NCBI GenBank assembly: GCA_016744925.1
Contig: JADGDJ010000013.1
Coordinates: 1-42,214 of the forward strand
Reading direction: 5' to 3'
Length of the DNA stretch: 42,214 nucleotides
Source: Spirochaetaceae bacterium
GTDB taxonomy: Bacteria > Spirochaetota > Spirochaetia > DSM-2461
Below the pieces are notes generated by a model. It made no database searches. It saw nothing but the letters and a program-made list of their open reading frames with translations, and was not told the DNA's origin. How positions within the stretch are numbered: position 1 is the first letter of the stretch; each line of letters starts with the position of its first letter. Shown in pieces: positions 22,362-30,378 of this stretch. The position numbers and the translations under genes were made by a program.

Positions 22362-23105
22362 ATGAAAAAAATGATTATTACATCTCTGGTGTTAATGGTA
22401 ACTTTGAGCAGTTGTGTATCAACTTTAGAGAGTTTTTTAATTTCAGAAAAACCACTGACTGAGTCTGATGTTGCCGCTGGTTTGAAAGAAGCTCTGAATA
22501 AAGGAGCCGAAGCCGCTGTCATGGTTTTGAGCAATAGGGATGGTTATTACGGAGATCCCCTTATACGTCTGGTTTTACCACCTGAGGCAGATAGAATCGT
22601 TGAAAATATAGCAAAAATTCCCGGCGGCAGAAAATTGCTCGAAGATTTGATTATCAGAATCAACCGGTCTGCAGAAGAAGCCGCTTCTGAATCCCTTTCC
22701 ATATTCACATCAGCTATCAGCGAGATGACCATTTTGGAAGCCTTTGAAATACTCAGAGGAGAAGACGATGCGGCCACAGAATACTTCAGGTCCAAATCCT
22801 ATGCTCCACTGAAAGAGTTATATGAACCCGAACTGGATTATGCGTTGAGTCAGGACCTTGCCGGCGGTATCTCGGCTGAGGAAACCTGGGATACACTGAG
22901 CGAATTGTATAACACAGTTGCCGGTTCTATAGCGGGAAAACTCGCTGGAATGAAAGAAGTTCACATAGATCTGTCGGTATACCTCACTGAAAAAGCTCTC
23001 GATGGAATATTTATCAAAGTGGCTGAAGAGGAAAAAGCTATACGAAAAGATCCCGTTAAAAGGGTCTCTGCACTGTTGAAAAAAGTGTTCGGATCGCTGG
23101 ATTAA
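22362..23105 (+). CDS. DUF4197 family lipoprotein
   Basis: A 247-residue protein with a lipoprotein signal peptide ending LSSC (Cys18). It matches the DUF4197 pattern: DVAAGLKEALNKGAEAAVMVLSNRDGYYGDPLIRLVLPPEADRIVENIAKIPGG, then TILEAFEILRGEDDAATEYFRSKSY, and YLTEKALDGIFIKVAEEEKAIRKDPVKR at the end. The function of the family is not known; it is helical and sits in the envelope. AAGGA before the ATG. Methionine aminopeptidase follows after only three bases, so the two share a transcript. Confidence 0.88.
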   Translation: MKKMIITSLVLMVTLSSCVSTLESFLISEKPLTESDVAAGLKEALNKGAEAAVMVLSNRDGYYGDPLIRLVLPPEADRIVENIAKIPGGRKLLEDLIIRINRSAEEAASESLSIFTSAISEMTILEAFEILRGEDDAATEYFRSKSYAPLKELYEPELDYALSQDLAGGISAEETWDTLSELYNTVAGSIAGKLAGMKEVHIDLSVYLTEKALDGIFIKVAEEEKAIRKDPVKRVSALLKKVFGSLD

Positions 23106-23108
23106 TAT

Positions 23109-23855
23109 ATGATATTTATAAAATCAGATGAAGAAATAAAAATTATGCGGGAATGTGGAACTCTTCTCGCAGAGATGTACGATTATCTGGCCCCTTATGT
23201 TCAACCGGGAATATCCGCCCTGGAACTGGATAAACTGGCAGAGAATTTCATTAGAAAAAACGGTGCCGTTCCTGAACAAAAGGGATATAAAGGTTTTCCC
23301 TCCACGCTTTGCGTTTCAATCAACGAACAGGTTATCCACGGCATCCCCTCCAGGAGAACACTGAAAGAGGGAGATCTGGCAAGTCTGGACTGTACCATAA
23401 GCTTGAAAGGATTGATGACCGACTCGGCTCGAACTTTTCCCGTAGGGAAATTAGACAAGAAGCATCAGTTATTGATGGAGAGAACTGAAAAATCCCTCTA
23501 CCTTGGAATTGATGCAGTACGCGCCGGTGTGCGGGTCAACGAAATTGGCAAAGCTGTTGAAGATTATATCAAACCCTTCGGTTACGGGATTGTCCGGGAT
23601 TACTGTGGTCACGGAGTGGGTTATGAAATCCACGAAGAACCAACGGTACTCAACTACTATTCAACGAGATACAGACAGCGTCTGAAGGAAAACATGGTGA
23701 TAACCGTCGAACCCATGATCAACCTGGGTAGCGATTATGTCAAAGTACTCGGTGACCAATGGACAGTGGAAACAGAAGATAAAAAAGCCTCGTGCCACTT
23801 CGAACATACAATCGTCGTGACCAAAGAAGGATGTGAGATTCTGACTCTCAAATAA
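23109..23855 (+). CDS. map: Type I methionine aminopeptidase
   Basis: A 248-residue enzyme with all metal ligands in place: Asp in SLDCTISLKG, Asp in TDSARTF, His in CGHGVGYEIHEEP, Glu in VEPMI and Glu in CHFEHTIVV. It removes the initiator methionine from new proteins. Standard length for the type Ia enzyme without the N-terminal zinc extension. Being placed after a lipoprotein gene rather than with secY/adk suggests it could be a second copy. Confidence 0.95.
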   Translation: MIFIKSDEEIKIMRECGTLLAEMYDYLAPYVQPGISALELDKLAENFIRKNGAVPEQKGYKGFPSTLCVSINEQVIHGIPSRRTLKEGDLASLDCTISLKGLMTDSARTFPVGKLDKKHQLLMERTEKSLYLGIDAVRAGVRVNEIGKAVEDYIKPFGYGIVRDYCGHGVGYEIHEEPTVLNYYSTRYRQRLKENMVITVEPMINLGSDYVKVLGDQWTVETEDKKASCHFEHTIVVTKEGCEILTLK

Positions 23856-23871
23856 AATCATTTCAATGCGC

Positions 23872-23887
23872 TGTGATAGTTATCACA
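23872..23887. promoter_or_regulatory. Crp/Fnr-type operator palindrome
   Basis: TGTGATAGTTATCACA, a perfect TGTGA-N6-TCACA palindrome, 57 bp before the Fe-S membrane protein gene. The Crp/Fnr protein encoded two genes on has an R-E-x-x-x-R recognition helix (SREALSRS), which in CRP contacts this kind of half-site. HcpR-type nitrosative-stress regulators use the same sequence. Confidence 0.7.
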
Positions 23888-23944
23888 GAACATTTCTCTT
23901 CCATAAGATATAGTTTATCCATATTGATCAGAATGGGGTAAACC

Positions 23945-24583
23945 ATGAGTAAACCGGGAAACAAAATATCTAGAGCCAGGATCATTGTTGAAACAGCAGC
24001 ACTGATTCTGGTTGTTCTTTTAACAAAAAACGATAAGCTGCAGCTTTTCTTTATCCTGTTTCTGGCGGGAATTGCGGTTTCTCTTTTTGCCGGTCGTTTT
24101 TTCTGCGGATGGATCTGTCCCATGAATACACTTTTCCGAGTGATCGATGTGGTGTATAAAAAACTTAAAATCAAGCGGATCAATCCCCCGAAATTTTTAG
24201 CAAATAAAATAGTCCGCTTGCTTTTTCTCCTGCTCTTTATCGCTTCCCTGGTTTTTATTAAAGTGAAGGGACTTCATATAAATATGCTTCTCTATGTTAT
24301 TATGTTTTCAGTTCTTGTCACATTGTTTTTCAAAGAGGAGTTCTGGCACCGCAATCTCTGCCCCTTCGGCACAATACTCTCGTTCACTTCCAGGAGAGCC
24401 GGACGATCACTTAGAATTGATGAGGAGTTATGCATCTCCTGTGGAAAATGTCAGAAAGTCTGTCCCTCTCAGTCAATCGGCACTCTGGAAAATAATAAGA
24501 GACGCAATCAACCCAACGAATGCCTTCTGTGCTTCCAGTGCAGCGATGCCTGCCCCACTGACATCTGTAACTATGATCGTTAA
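23945..24583 (+). CDS. NapH/YccM-like membrane Fe-S protein
   Basis: A 212-residue protein with about four membrane segments and two CxxxCP-type elements at membrane edges: FFCGWICPM and NLCPFGTILSF. Two ferredoxin-type [4Fe-4S] motifs follow at the C-terminus: CISCGKCQKVCP and CLLCFQCSDACP. NapH, NosR and MauN relatives use this layout to move electrons between the quinone pool and a periplasmic or cytoplasmic acceptor. No partner reductase is encoded here. Preceded by the palindrome at 23872 and followed after 28 bp by a Crp/Fnr regulator, so control by oxygen, NO or redox state is likely. Confidence 0.88.
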   Translation: MSKPGNKISRARIIVETAALILVVLLTKNDKLQLFFILFLAGIAVSLFAGRFFCGWICPMNTLFRVIDVVYKKLKIKRINPPKFLANKIVRLLFLLLFIASLVFIKVKGLHINMLLYVIMFSVLVTLFFKEEFWHRNLCPFGTILSFTSRRAGRSLRIDEELCISCGKCQKVCPSQSIGTLENNKRRNQPNECLLCFQCSDACPTDICNYDR

Positions 24584-24611
24584 TCTGCAGCGATTATGAT
24601 ATGATGGGGGG

Positions 24612-25220
24612 ATGAAACAAAATGTTTTTCAACCGGAAGTTCTCTTTGAAAAAGGTAAAACTATAAAATTATCCAAAGGAGGGGTCCTGCACTCCCCTCT
24701 GGAGAAATGCAGAGCCATCGGATTTGTAAAAAGCGGGACACTGAGATTGTCGAGGATTCTAACGTCGGGAAAAGAGATATACATAAATGAATTCAAAGAA
24801 GGGGAGATTTTTGCGGAAATGCTTGTATTCTCTTCAGAGAATTATCCAGGCTGGCTGATCGCTTCCGAAGAGACCACAGTTATCGAACTCAAACTGAATC
24901 ACCTCCTTGAGTTTTTAAAAGAGGACGAGACTCTTATCTCATTTTTCAAAGAGATATACAGTAAAATAAGTGACCTGACTAACACAATAGAGATCTTATC
25001 CCAGAAAACGGTTAAACAAAAAATTGCCCATTATCTTCTGACTCAGCGAAATCAAAATAATCAAAGCCCGGTCTCTGTTACAGGTATATCTAAAAAACTG
25101 GGTTGTTCCCGCGAGGCCCTTTCGCGAAGCATATCCGAACTGGTCAACCGAAAAATAATCAAACAAACGAAAAATTCTATACAGATTAAAAACAGAGTTC
25201 TTCTCGAGGATTTATTGTAG
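24612..25220 (+). CDS. Crp/Fnr-family transcriptional regulator
   Basis: A 202-residue protein: cyclic-nucleotide-binding-like beta-barrel at about 15-110 (IGFVKSGTLRLSRILTSGKEIYINEFKEGEIFAE), long dimer helix at 115-150, and winged helix (VTGISKKLGCSREALSRSISELVNRKIIKQ) at about 150-200. There is no N-terminal cysteine cluster as in FNR, and the phosphate-binding residues of CRP are not evident. A haem or other cofactor as in HcpR is therefore possible. A run of six G residues directly abuts the ATG, closer than a usual ribosome site. Probably autoregulates with the gene before it. Confidence 0.9.
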   Translation: MKQNVFQPEVLFEKGKTIKLSKGGVLHSPLEKCRAIGFVKSGTLRLSRILTSGKEIYINEFKEGEIFAEMLVFSSENYPGWLIASEETTVIELKLNHLLEFLKEDETLISFFKEIYSKISDLTNTIEILSQKTVKQKIAHYLLTQRNQNNQSPVSVTGISKKLGCSREALSRSISELVNRKIIKQTKNSIQIKNRVLLEDLL

Positions 25221-25239
25221 CCCGACAGATTCTGCCTGG

Positions 25240-25268
25240 TTGTAATAATATGTTACCAATCTTATAAT
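25240..25268 (+). promoter_or_regulatory. Candidate sigma70 promoter for a leaderless cheR transcript
   Basis: TTGTAA (25240-25245), 17 bp spacer, TATAAT (25263-25268). Transcription would begin about seven bases on, at or next to the ATG at 25276. No Shine-Dalgarno sequence precedes that ATG, which agrees with leaderless translation. Confidence 0.55.
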
Positions 25269-25275
25269 TATTATC

Positions 25276-26109
25276 ATGGACGAGTACAAAAGGGAAAAGT
25301 TGGAAATAGAGCTTCTTTGCAGTGGCATTTATGATGCCTATGGTTATGATTTCAGACAATATGCCAAGGCGTCTTTTACCAGAAGGATCAATCAATTCGT
25401 CAGTGATAATGGATATTCCAGCATCACCCGGTTACTCGCGGAAATCCTGCACAATGAGGACTTGATTCACACTCTCATAAAATCAATCTCAGTCACCACC
25501 TCAGATATGTTCAGGGATCCTCATATATTCAAGCTGATAAGAGCAACTGTTATCCCTTATCTGAAGACCTTTCCCAATATAAGAATATGGCATGCCGCCT
25601 GCGGCAGGGGTGAAGAGGTTTTTTCAATGGCCATAATGCTCAAAGAAGAAAAAATATATGACAATTGCACAATATATGCAACAGATATGAATGATGCCGC
25701 TCTAGAGAGTGTTCAAAAGGGGATTTATCATATCAGCCGCATAAAAGATTTTACAGGAAATTATATCAAATCCGGAGGAAGATCGAGCCTTTCCGATTAC
25801 TACCATGCCAAATACAACAATGTCAAATTTGATAATAAGTTATTGGAAAATGTGACTTTCGCCAATCACAACTTATCGGTCGATTCTATTTTTCTCGAAG
25901 CGAATTTAATTCTTTGCAGAAATGCCATGATCTACTTTGACAGCAACTTGCAGAAAAGGGTCTTAAATTTACTCGACGGGAGTTTATCCAACGGAGGTAT
26001 CCTCTGTATCGGATCGAAAGAAAGTCTTGTGGGGACAGAACTGGCCCACAACTATAAGTCTCTCTCAGATGGTATGAAAATATACAAAAAAGTTCCCGGA
26101 TATGCGTGA
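25276..26109 (+). CDS. cheR: CheR-type protein-glutamate methyltransferase
   Basis: A 277-residue protein. N-terminal helical domain (YDFRQYAKASFTRRINQFVSDNGY), then the SAM-binding domain: SVTTSDMFRDPHIFK, IRIWHAACGRGEEVFSMAIML, IYATDMNDAALESVQKGIY, FANHNLSVDSIFLEANLILCRNAMIYF and KESLVG. It methylates glutamates in receptor-type proteins. The usual GCSTGEE motif is ACGRGEE here. It overlaps cheB by eight bases and heads a four-gene operon with no chemoreceptor in view, so the target may be the sensor helices of the kinase encoded downstream. Confidence 0.93.
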   Translation: MDEYKREKLEIELLCSGIYDAYGYDFRQYAKASFTRRINQFVSDNGYSSITRLLAEILHNEDLIHTLIKSISVTTSDMFRDPHIFKLIRATVIPYLKTFPNIRIWHAACGRGEEVFSMAIMLKEEKIYDNCTIYATDMNDAALESVQKGIYHISRIKDFTGNYIKSGGRSSLSDYYHAKYNNVKFDNKLLENVTFANHNLSVDSIFLEANLILCRNAMIYFDSNLQKRVLNLLDGSLSNGGILCIGSKESLVGTELAHNYKSLSDGMKIYKKVPGYA

Positions 26110-26692
26110 TAATATTGAAGTCATTCTCATCGGAGGGAGTGCCGGATCAGGACGACTGTTAGAGATCATCATAAAATCTCTCCCGAAAGATTTCAAAATA
26201 CCTCTGGTTATTGTCCGCCATATCAGTGAGGGGAATTCTTTGAAGGAATATTACAATCTCTTATCGGAACAAACGGGAAAAAGAATCAGGGAAGTGGAAG
26301 ACAAGGAATTGATGAGTACATCCACCACATATTTTTCTCCTCCCGGTTATCATATGCTCATAGAGGAAGATCGACACTTTGCATTGGATATTTCTGCAAA
26401 ATCAAATTATAGCCGGCCGTCCATAGATGTGCTGTTTAGATCTGCAGCCAAAGTGTTTAAATCCTCAGTCGTTTCCATTATTCTTTCAGGAGCCAATGAT
26501 GATGGCGCCATGGGAACAGTGGCAGTAAAGAACGCCGGTGGATTGACAATTGCCCAGAACCCCTCAAACGCCCCCTTTCCTAAAATGGTCGATTCCGCAA
26601 TAAAAACCGGAAAAATAGATCTGATCCTCACCATAGACGAGATCATTTATCATATAATAGAATTAGATTCCAAAAGTAGGGGGATTCTTTGA
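26102..26692 (+). CDS. cheB: CheB-type methylesterase without receiver domain
   Basis: A 196-residue stand-alone catalytic domain. The triad is intact: Ser13 in GGSAGSG, His40 in IVRHIS, Asp134 in GANDDGAMG. The regulatory receiver domain of normal CheB is absent, so its activity may be controlled by partner proteins. It should undo the methylation made by CheR. Overlaps both neighbours (8 bp with cheR, 4 bp with the kinase). Confidence 0.93.
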   Translation: MRDNIEVILIGGSAGSGRLLEIIIKSLPKDFKIPLVIVRHISEGNSLKEYYNLLSEQTGKRIREVEDKELMSTSTTYFSPPGYHMLIEEDRHFALDISAKSNYSRPSIDVLFRSAAKVFKSSVVSIILSGANDDGAMGTVAVKNAGGLTIAQNPSNAPFPKMVDSAIKTGKIDLILTIDEIIYHIIELDSKSRGIL

Positions 26693-29600
26693 AATCCATA
26701 AAGTTCAGCATAGGTACCCGACTTCTCCTGGGTTTCAGTTTCGTCCTGGTTTTGACTATTCTTTTCGGGCTGCTCTCATTGAAACAGATAAGCACTCTCA
26801 CAAGCTTTACGGAAAGGATGCACGATCATCCCATGGCCGTTAGCAATGCCGTCAGGGACATCCAGACCGATGTGGCTAGAATACAATTTGTGCTGCAAAA
26901 GTACTTCACTATTTCCGATTCGTTGCAAAAGAGATTGATGTTCGAAGAATTGAAGTCCCTTGAAGATGATATTGATTCCAATTTTCGGATAATCAGAGAG
27001 CGTTTCCTCGGTAATTTGATCGATGTTGACCGGGCGAACAACACATTCAAGGAATTGAAACCACTCATCAATGATGTGGTTAACCTTTTTCAGACAGATC
27101 AAAAAACAGACGCTATAGAGATGATAAATAAGAGAAATCTGGTTTTTAATCTGGAAAGACTTTCCGATCAGGTCGAGGAGATGTCTCTCTTCGCCAATGG
27201 CAAAAGCGAAGAATTCTACAGAAACGCGAGATCATCAAGCACCTCCATTTTGAGAACATCCATTATATTTTTAGTTCTGATTATTCTAGTGAGCTTTCTG
27301 ATTGGAAGCCTTATTTCCCTCAGCGTAACCCGTCCTTTGACTAAATTAATCGGAACAGTGAGAAAAATGGCTGTCGGGAATAATGACATCTCTATAGATA
27401 TAAAATCAAACGATGAAATTGGCTTGCTGGCTTCTTCTTTAAAAGAGATGCAGACCAATCTCCTGGATGTGATCGTTCATGCGGGTAAAATTGCCACCGG
27501 TGATTATTCCGGGACCATCCCCCTTCGTTCCGGTGCGGACAAATTGGCGGAATCTCTCAATATTATGACCAAATCATTGAACGAGCTAAAAGAAACCAAT
27601 GCCTATCAGGATTGGGTAAAAACAGGTCAGAACTTACTAAGCGAGAAAATGAGAGGAGATCTCACAGTGGGGGAACTGGCAGATTCAGTGATATCCTTTC
27701 TGGCAGAATATGTGGAAGCGCCTGTAGGAGCCCTGTACGCCTATGACAGTAAGGAGGAGATTCTCTGGTTAGCCGGTTCTTATGCTTATTCAGGGAGATC
27801 AGATCTTAGCGATCGATTTATCCCGGGTGAGGGACTGATCGGTCAGGTCGCCTTAGAAATGAAAATGATTTCCATAGAGAATATCCCTGAAAACTATCTC
27901 ATTGTGAGTTCCGGACTGGGCAAATCCGAACCGGCCCATATTCTGGCATTCCCCTTTACATTCAACTCCCGGTTGAAAGGTGTAATCGAGTTGGGATCGT
28001 TTAACTCCTGGAATAAACGCCAATTTGATTTGTTTGAGAGCATGGCTGATATGATCGGAGTGAGCTTTAATTCTTCAGAAACGAGAAACTCTATGGAAGA
28101 GCTAGTCAAACAGCAGGAAGAACAGGCAAAGGAACTTCAAGCGGCCAATGAAGAGCTCGAAGAAAAAACGGAAAGATTAACATCATCGGAAGAGCGATTG
28201 CGGGCTCAACAAGAGGAATTGAAGGCGACCAATGAGGAACTTGAGGAAAAAACTGAATATCTTCAGAGTCAGAAAGACGAAATAGATAGAAAAAACCAGG
28301 AACTTCAGATCGTTCAGGAGGAAATCATTGAAAAAGCAAAAGATTTGGAAAACAGTAGTCGCTATAAATCAGAATTTCTCGCCAATATGTCACATGAACT
28401 GAGAACCCCGCTCAATAGTTTACTGATTCTGGCTAAAGATTTAATGAATAATCGAAACAGCAGACTAACCGACCAGGATGTGCAATCGGCAGAGATTATT
28501 TATAATAGCGGTAACGAATTACTTCTGCTAATCAATGAAATTCTTGATTTGGCGAAAATCGAGAGTGGTAAGATGACAATGGATATTCAGGATCTGAGTC
28601 TGCAAAATATTACTGAAAACCTCAATGACCTTTTTGCTTCGGTTGCTGTCAAAAAAGGGATCGGCCTGAATATTGAAATTGATAAAAAAGCTCCATTAAG
28701 CATTCGTACAGATAAACAGAAAGTTGGACAGATTTTAAAAAACCTCCTTTCCAATGCCCTGAAATTTACCAATGAAGGGAGTGTTCATGTCAGATTCACG
28801 GTTCCCGATACAGAACATCTGCGAAAAGCAAAAGGGAACTATGATTTGGGCTCTGTACTCATTGAGGTAATCGATACGGGAATAGGCATTGCGGCAGAGG
28901 ATTTGCCCACTATTTTTGAAGCCTTTAAACAAGTCGACGGTAGCTCATCGAGGGAGTTCGGCGGAACCGGCTTAGGACTGTCGATCTCCAGAGAGCTGGC
29001 TTCTCTCCTGGGTGGGGAAATTCTCCTGACATCACAGCTTGGCAAAGGAACAAACTTCGCATTGCTTCTACCCCGATCCCTGGCAATGATAAATAAAGTG
29101 AATCTGCAAGAGACGGAGGAGAGCCCGGTCATACCAGAAGTGATTTTGAGGACCAGTGAAGATATATTTATTGCCGATGACAGAGACAATTTGGAAGAAG
29201 GTGATAAAGTACTGCTGATAATTGAGGATGATAAAAATTTCGCCAATGTGCTTTATACATCGTGTAGGGAAATGAATTTTAAATCCATCGTTACCGATAC
29301 AGGTGAATCGGGTATCACTCTTGCAGGATCTCTAAAACCCGATGCCATTATCCTCGATGTAAAACTTCCAGGTATGGATGGTCTTCAGGTTCTCGACCGT
29401 TTGAAGTTCAATAGTGAAACCAGGCATATTCCGATTCATGTTATGTCAATCGACGACAAGGAAGATGATGTGAAAGCAAAAGGTGTTCTGGGATTTTTGA
29501 GAAAGCCTATCGACCGTGAATCGCTCGATAAAATGTTTATTAAAATAAACAAGTTCCTTGAAAAAAAAGTCAAAGACTTGTTAATTGTAGAAGACAATGA

Positions 29601-30378
29601 AAACCTCAGAAAATCTATTGAAGTTTTAATCGGGAATAGCGATGTAGTCAAAACCAGTGTTTCCACGGGAGCCAAAGCTTTGTCACTTCTTGAAAAAAAG
29701 CAATTTGACTGTATGATATTGGATCTTTCTCTCCCGGATATCCGCGGTTTTGAATTACTTGAGAAACTGGAAAAGATGGATCAAATATCAAAACCACCAG
29801 TCATTATTTACACAGGAAAGGAGTTATCTTTCGAGGAGGAGATGGCCCTCAGGAAATACACCTCTTCGATAATCATCAAAGGTGTTCAATCAGAAGAGCG
29901 CCTATTGGATGAAACATCTTTGTTTCTTCATAGAATAATAAGTGATTTACCAGCGCAAAAACAAAAGCTTCTATCAAAAGTTTATAATAAAGAGAAGATT
30001 TTCAAAGATAAAAAGATTCTCGTTGTAGATGATGATATGCGAAACCTTTACGCAGTATCTAAAGTATTGGAAGATCAGGGAATGATTGTCAGTAAAGCGG
30101 CTGACGGTATGAAAGCTCTCGAATACCTCAATTCTGAATCTGATGCAGTAGATCTAATTCTTATGGATATCATGATGCCTGTTCTCGATGGATATGAAAC
30201 TATGAAAACCATTCGAAAAGATAAAAAATATAGGAATTTACCCATACTGGCTCTGACCGCAAAAGCTATGGGAGAAGACAGGCAGAAATGCCTTAAAGCG
30301 GGAGCTAATGATTATATGGTAAAACCTATTGATGTAGACAGGCTTCTATCCTTGATGAGAGTGTGGTTATACAAATGA
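26689..30378 (+). CDS. Hybrid histidine kinase with HAMP, GAF and three receiver domains
   Basis: A 1229-residue kinase. Membrane segment at about 8-30, helical four-helix-bundle sensor of the chemoreceptor type to about 185, second membrane segment at about 187-212, HAMP at 212-265 with a second HAMP-like stretch to 310. GAF domain at about 325-465, coiled coil at 470-550 with repeated EELEEKTE, His569 in LANMSHELRTPLN, ATPase domain to about 805. Receivers with Asp890, Asp1012 and Asp1160. The third receiver (MDIMMPVLDG) has the complete residue set. TTG start, with AGGGGG upstream. A chemoreceptor-like sensor next to CheR/CheB suggests methylation-based adaptation of a kinase. Confidence 0.94.
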   Translation: MKSIKFSIGTRLLLGFSFVLVLTILFGLLSLKQISTLTSFTERMHDHPMAVSNAVRDIQTDVARIQFVLQKYFTISDSLQKRLMFEELKSLEDDIDSNFRIIRERFLGNLIDVDRANNTFKELKPLINDVVNLFQTDQKTDAIEMINKRNLVFNLERLSDQVEEMSLFANGKSEEFYRNARSSSTSILRTSIIFLVLIILVSFLIGSLISLSVTRPLTKLIGTVRKMAVGNNDISIDIKSNDEIGLLASSLKEMQTNLLDVIVHAGKIATGDYSGTIPLRSGADKLAESLNIMTKSLNELKETNAYQDWVKTGQNLLSEKMRGDLTVGELADSVISFLAEYVEAPVGALYAYDSKEEILWLAGSYAYSGRSDLSDRFIPGEGLIGQVALEMKMISIENIPENYLIVSSGLGKSEPAHILAFPFTFNSRLKGVIELGSFNSWNKRQFDLFESMADMIGVSFNSSETRNSMEELVKQQEEQAKELQAANEELEEKTERLTSSEERLRAQQEELKATNEELEEKTEYLQSQKDEIDRKNQELQIVQEEIIEKAKDLENSSRYKSEFLANMSHELRTPLNSLLILAKDLMNNRNSRLTDQDVQSAEIIYNSGNELLLLINEILDLAKIESGKMTMDIQDLSLQNITENLNDLFASVAVKKGIGLNIEIDKKAPLSIRTDKQKVGQILKNLLSNALKFTNEGSVHVRFTVPDTEHLRKAKGNYDLGSVLIEVIDTGIGIAAEDLPTIFEAFKQVDGSSSREFGGTGLGLSISRELASLLGGEILLTSQLGKGTNFALLLPRSLAMINKVNLQETEESPVIPEVILRTSEDIFIADDRDNLEEGDKVLLIIEDDKNFANVLYTSCREMNFKSIVTDTGESGITLAGSLKPDAIILDVKLPGMDGLQVLDRLKFNSETRHIPIHVMSIDDKEDDVKAKGVLGFLRKPIDRESLDKMFIKINKFLEKKVKDLLIVEDNENLRKSIEVLIGNSDVVKTSVSTGAKALSLLEKKQFDCMILDLSLPDIRGFELLEKLEKMDQISKPPVIIYTGKELSFEEEMALRKYTSSIIIKGVQSEERLLDETSLFLHRIISDLPAQKQKLLSKVYNKEKIFKDKKILVVDDDMRNLYAVSKVLEDQGMIVSKAADGMKALEYLNSESDAVDLILMDIMMPVLDGYETMKTIRKDKKYRNLPILALTAKAMGEDRQKCLKAGANDYMVKPIDVDRLLSLMRVWLYK

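Noticed and set aside
23109-24583. Map and the Fe-S protein as one operon
   Set aside because: A regulator-type palindrome and about 90 bp of gap lie between them, which suggests a separate promoter.
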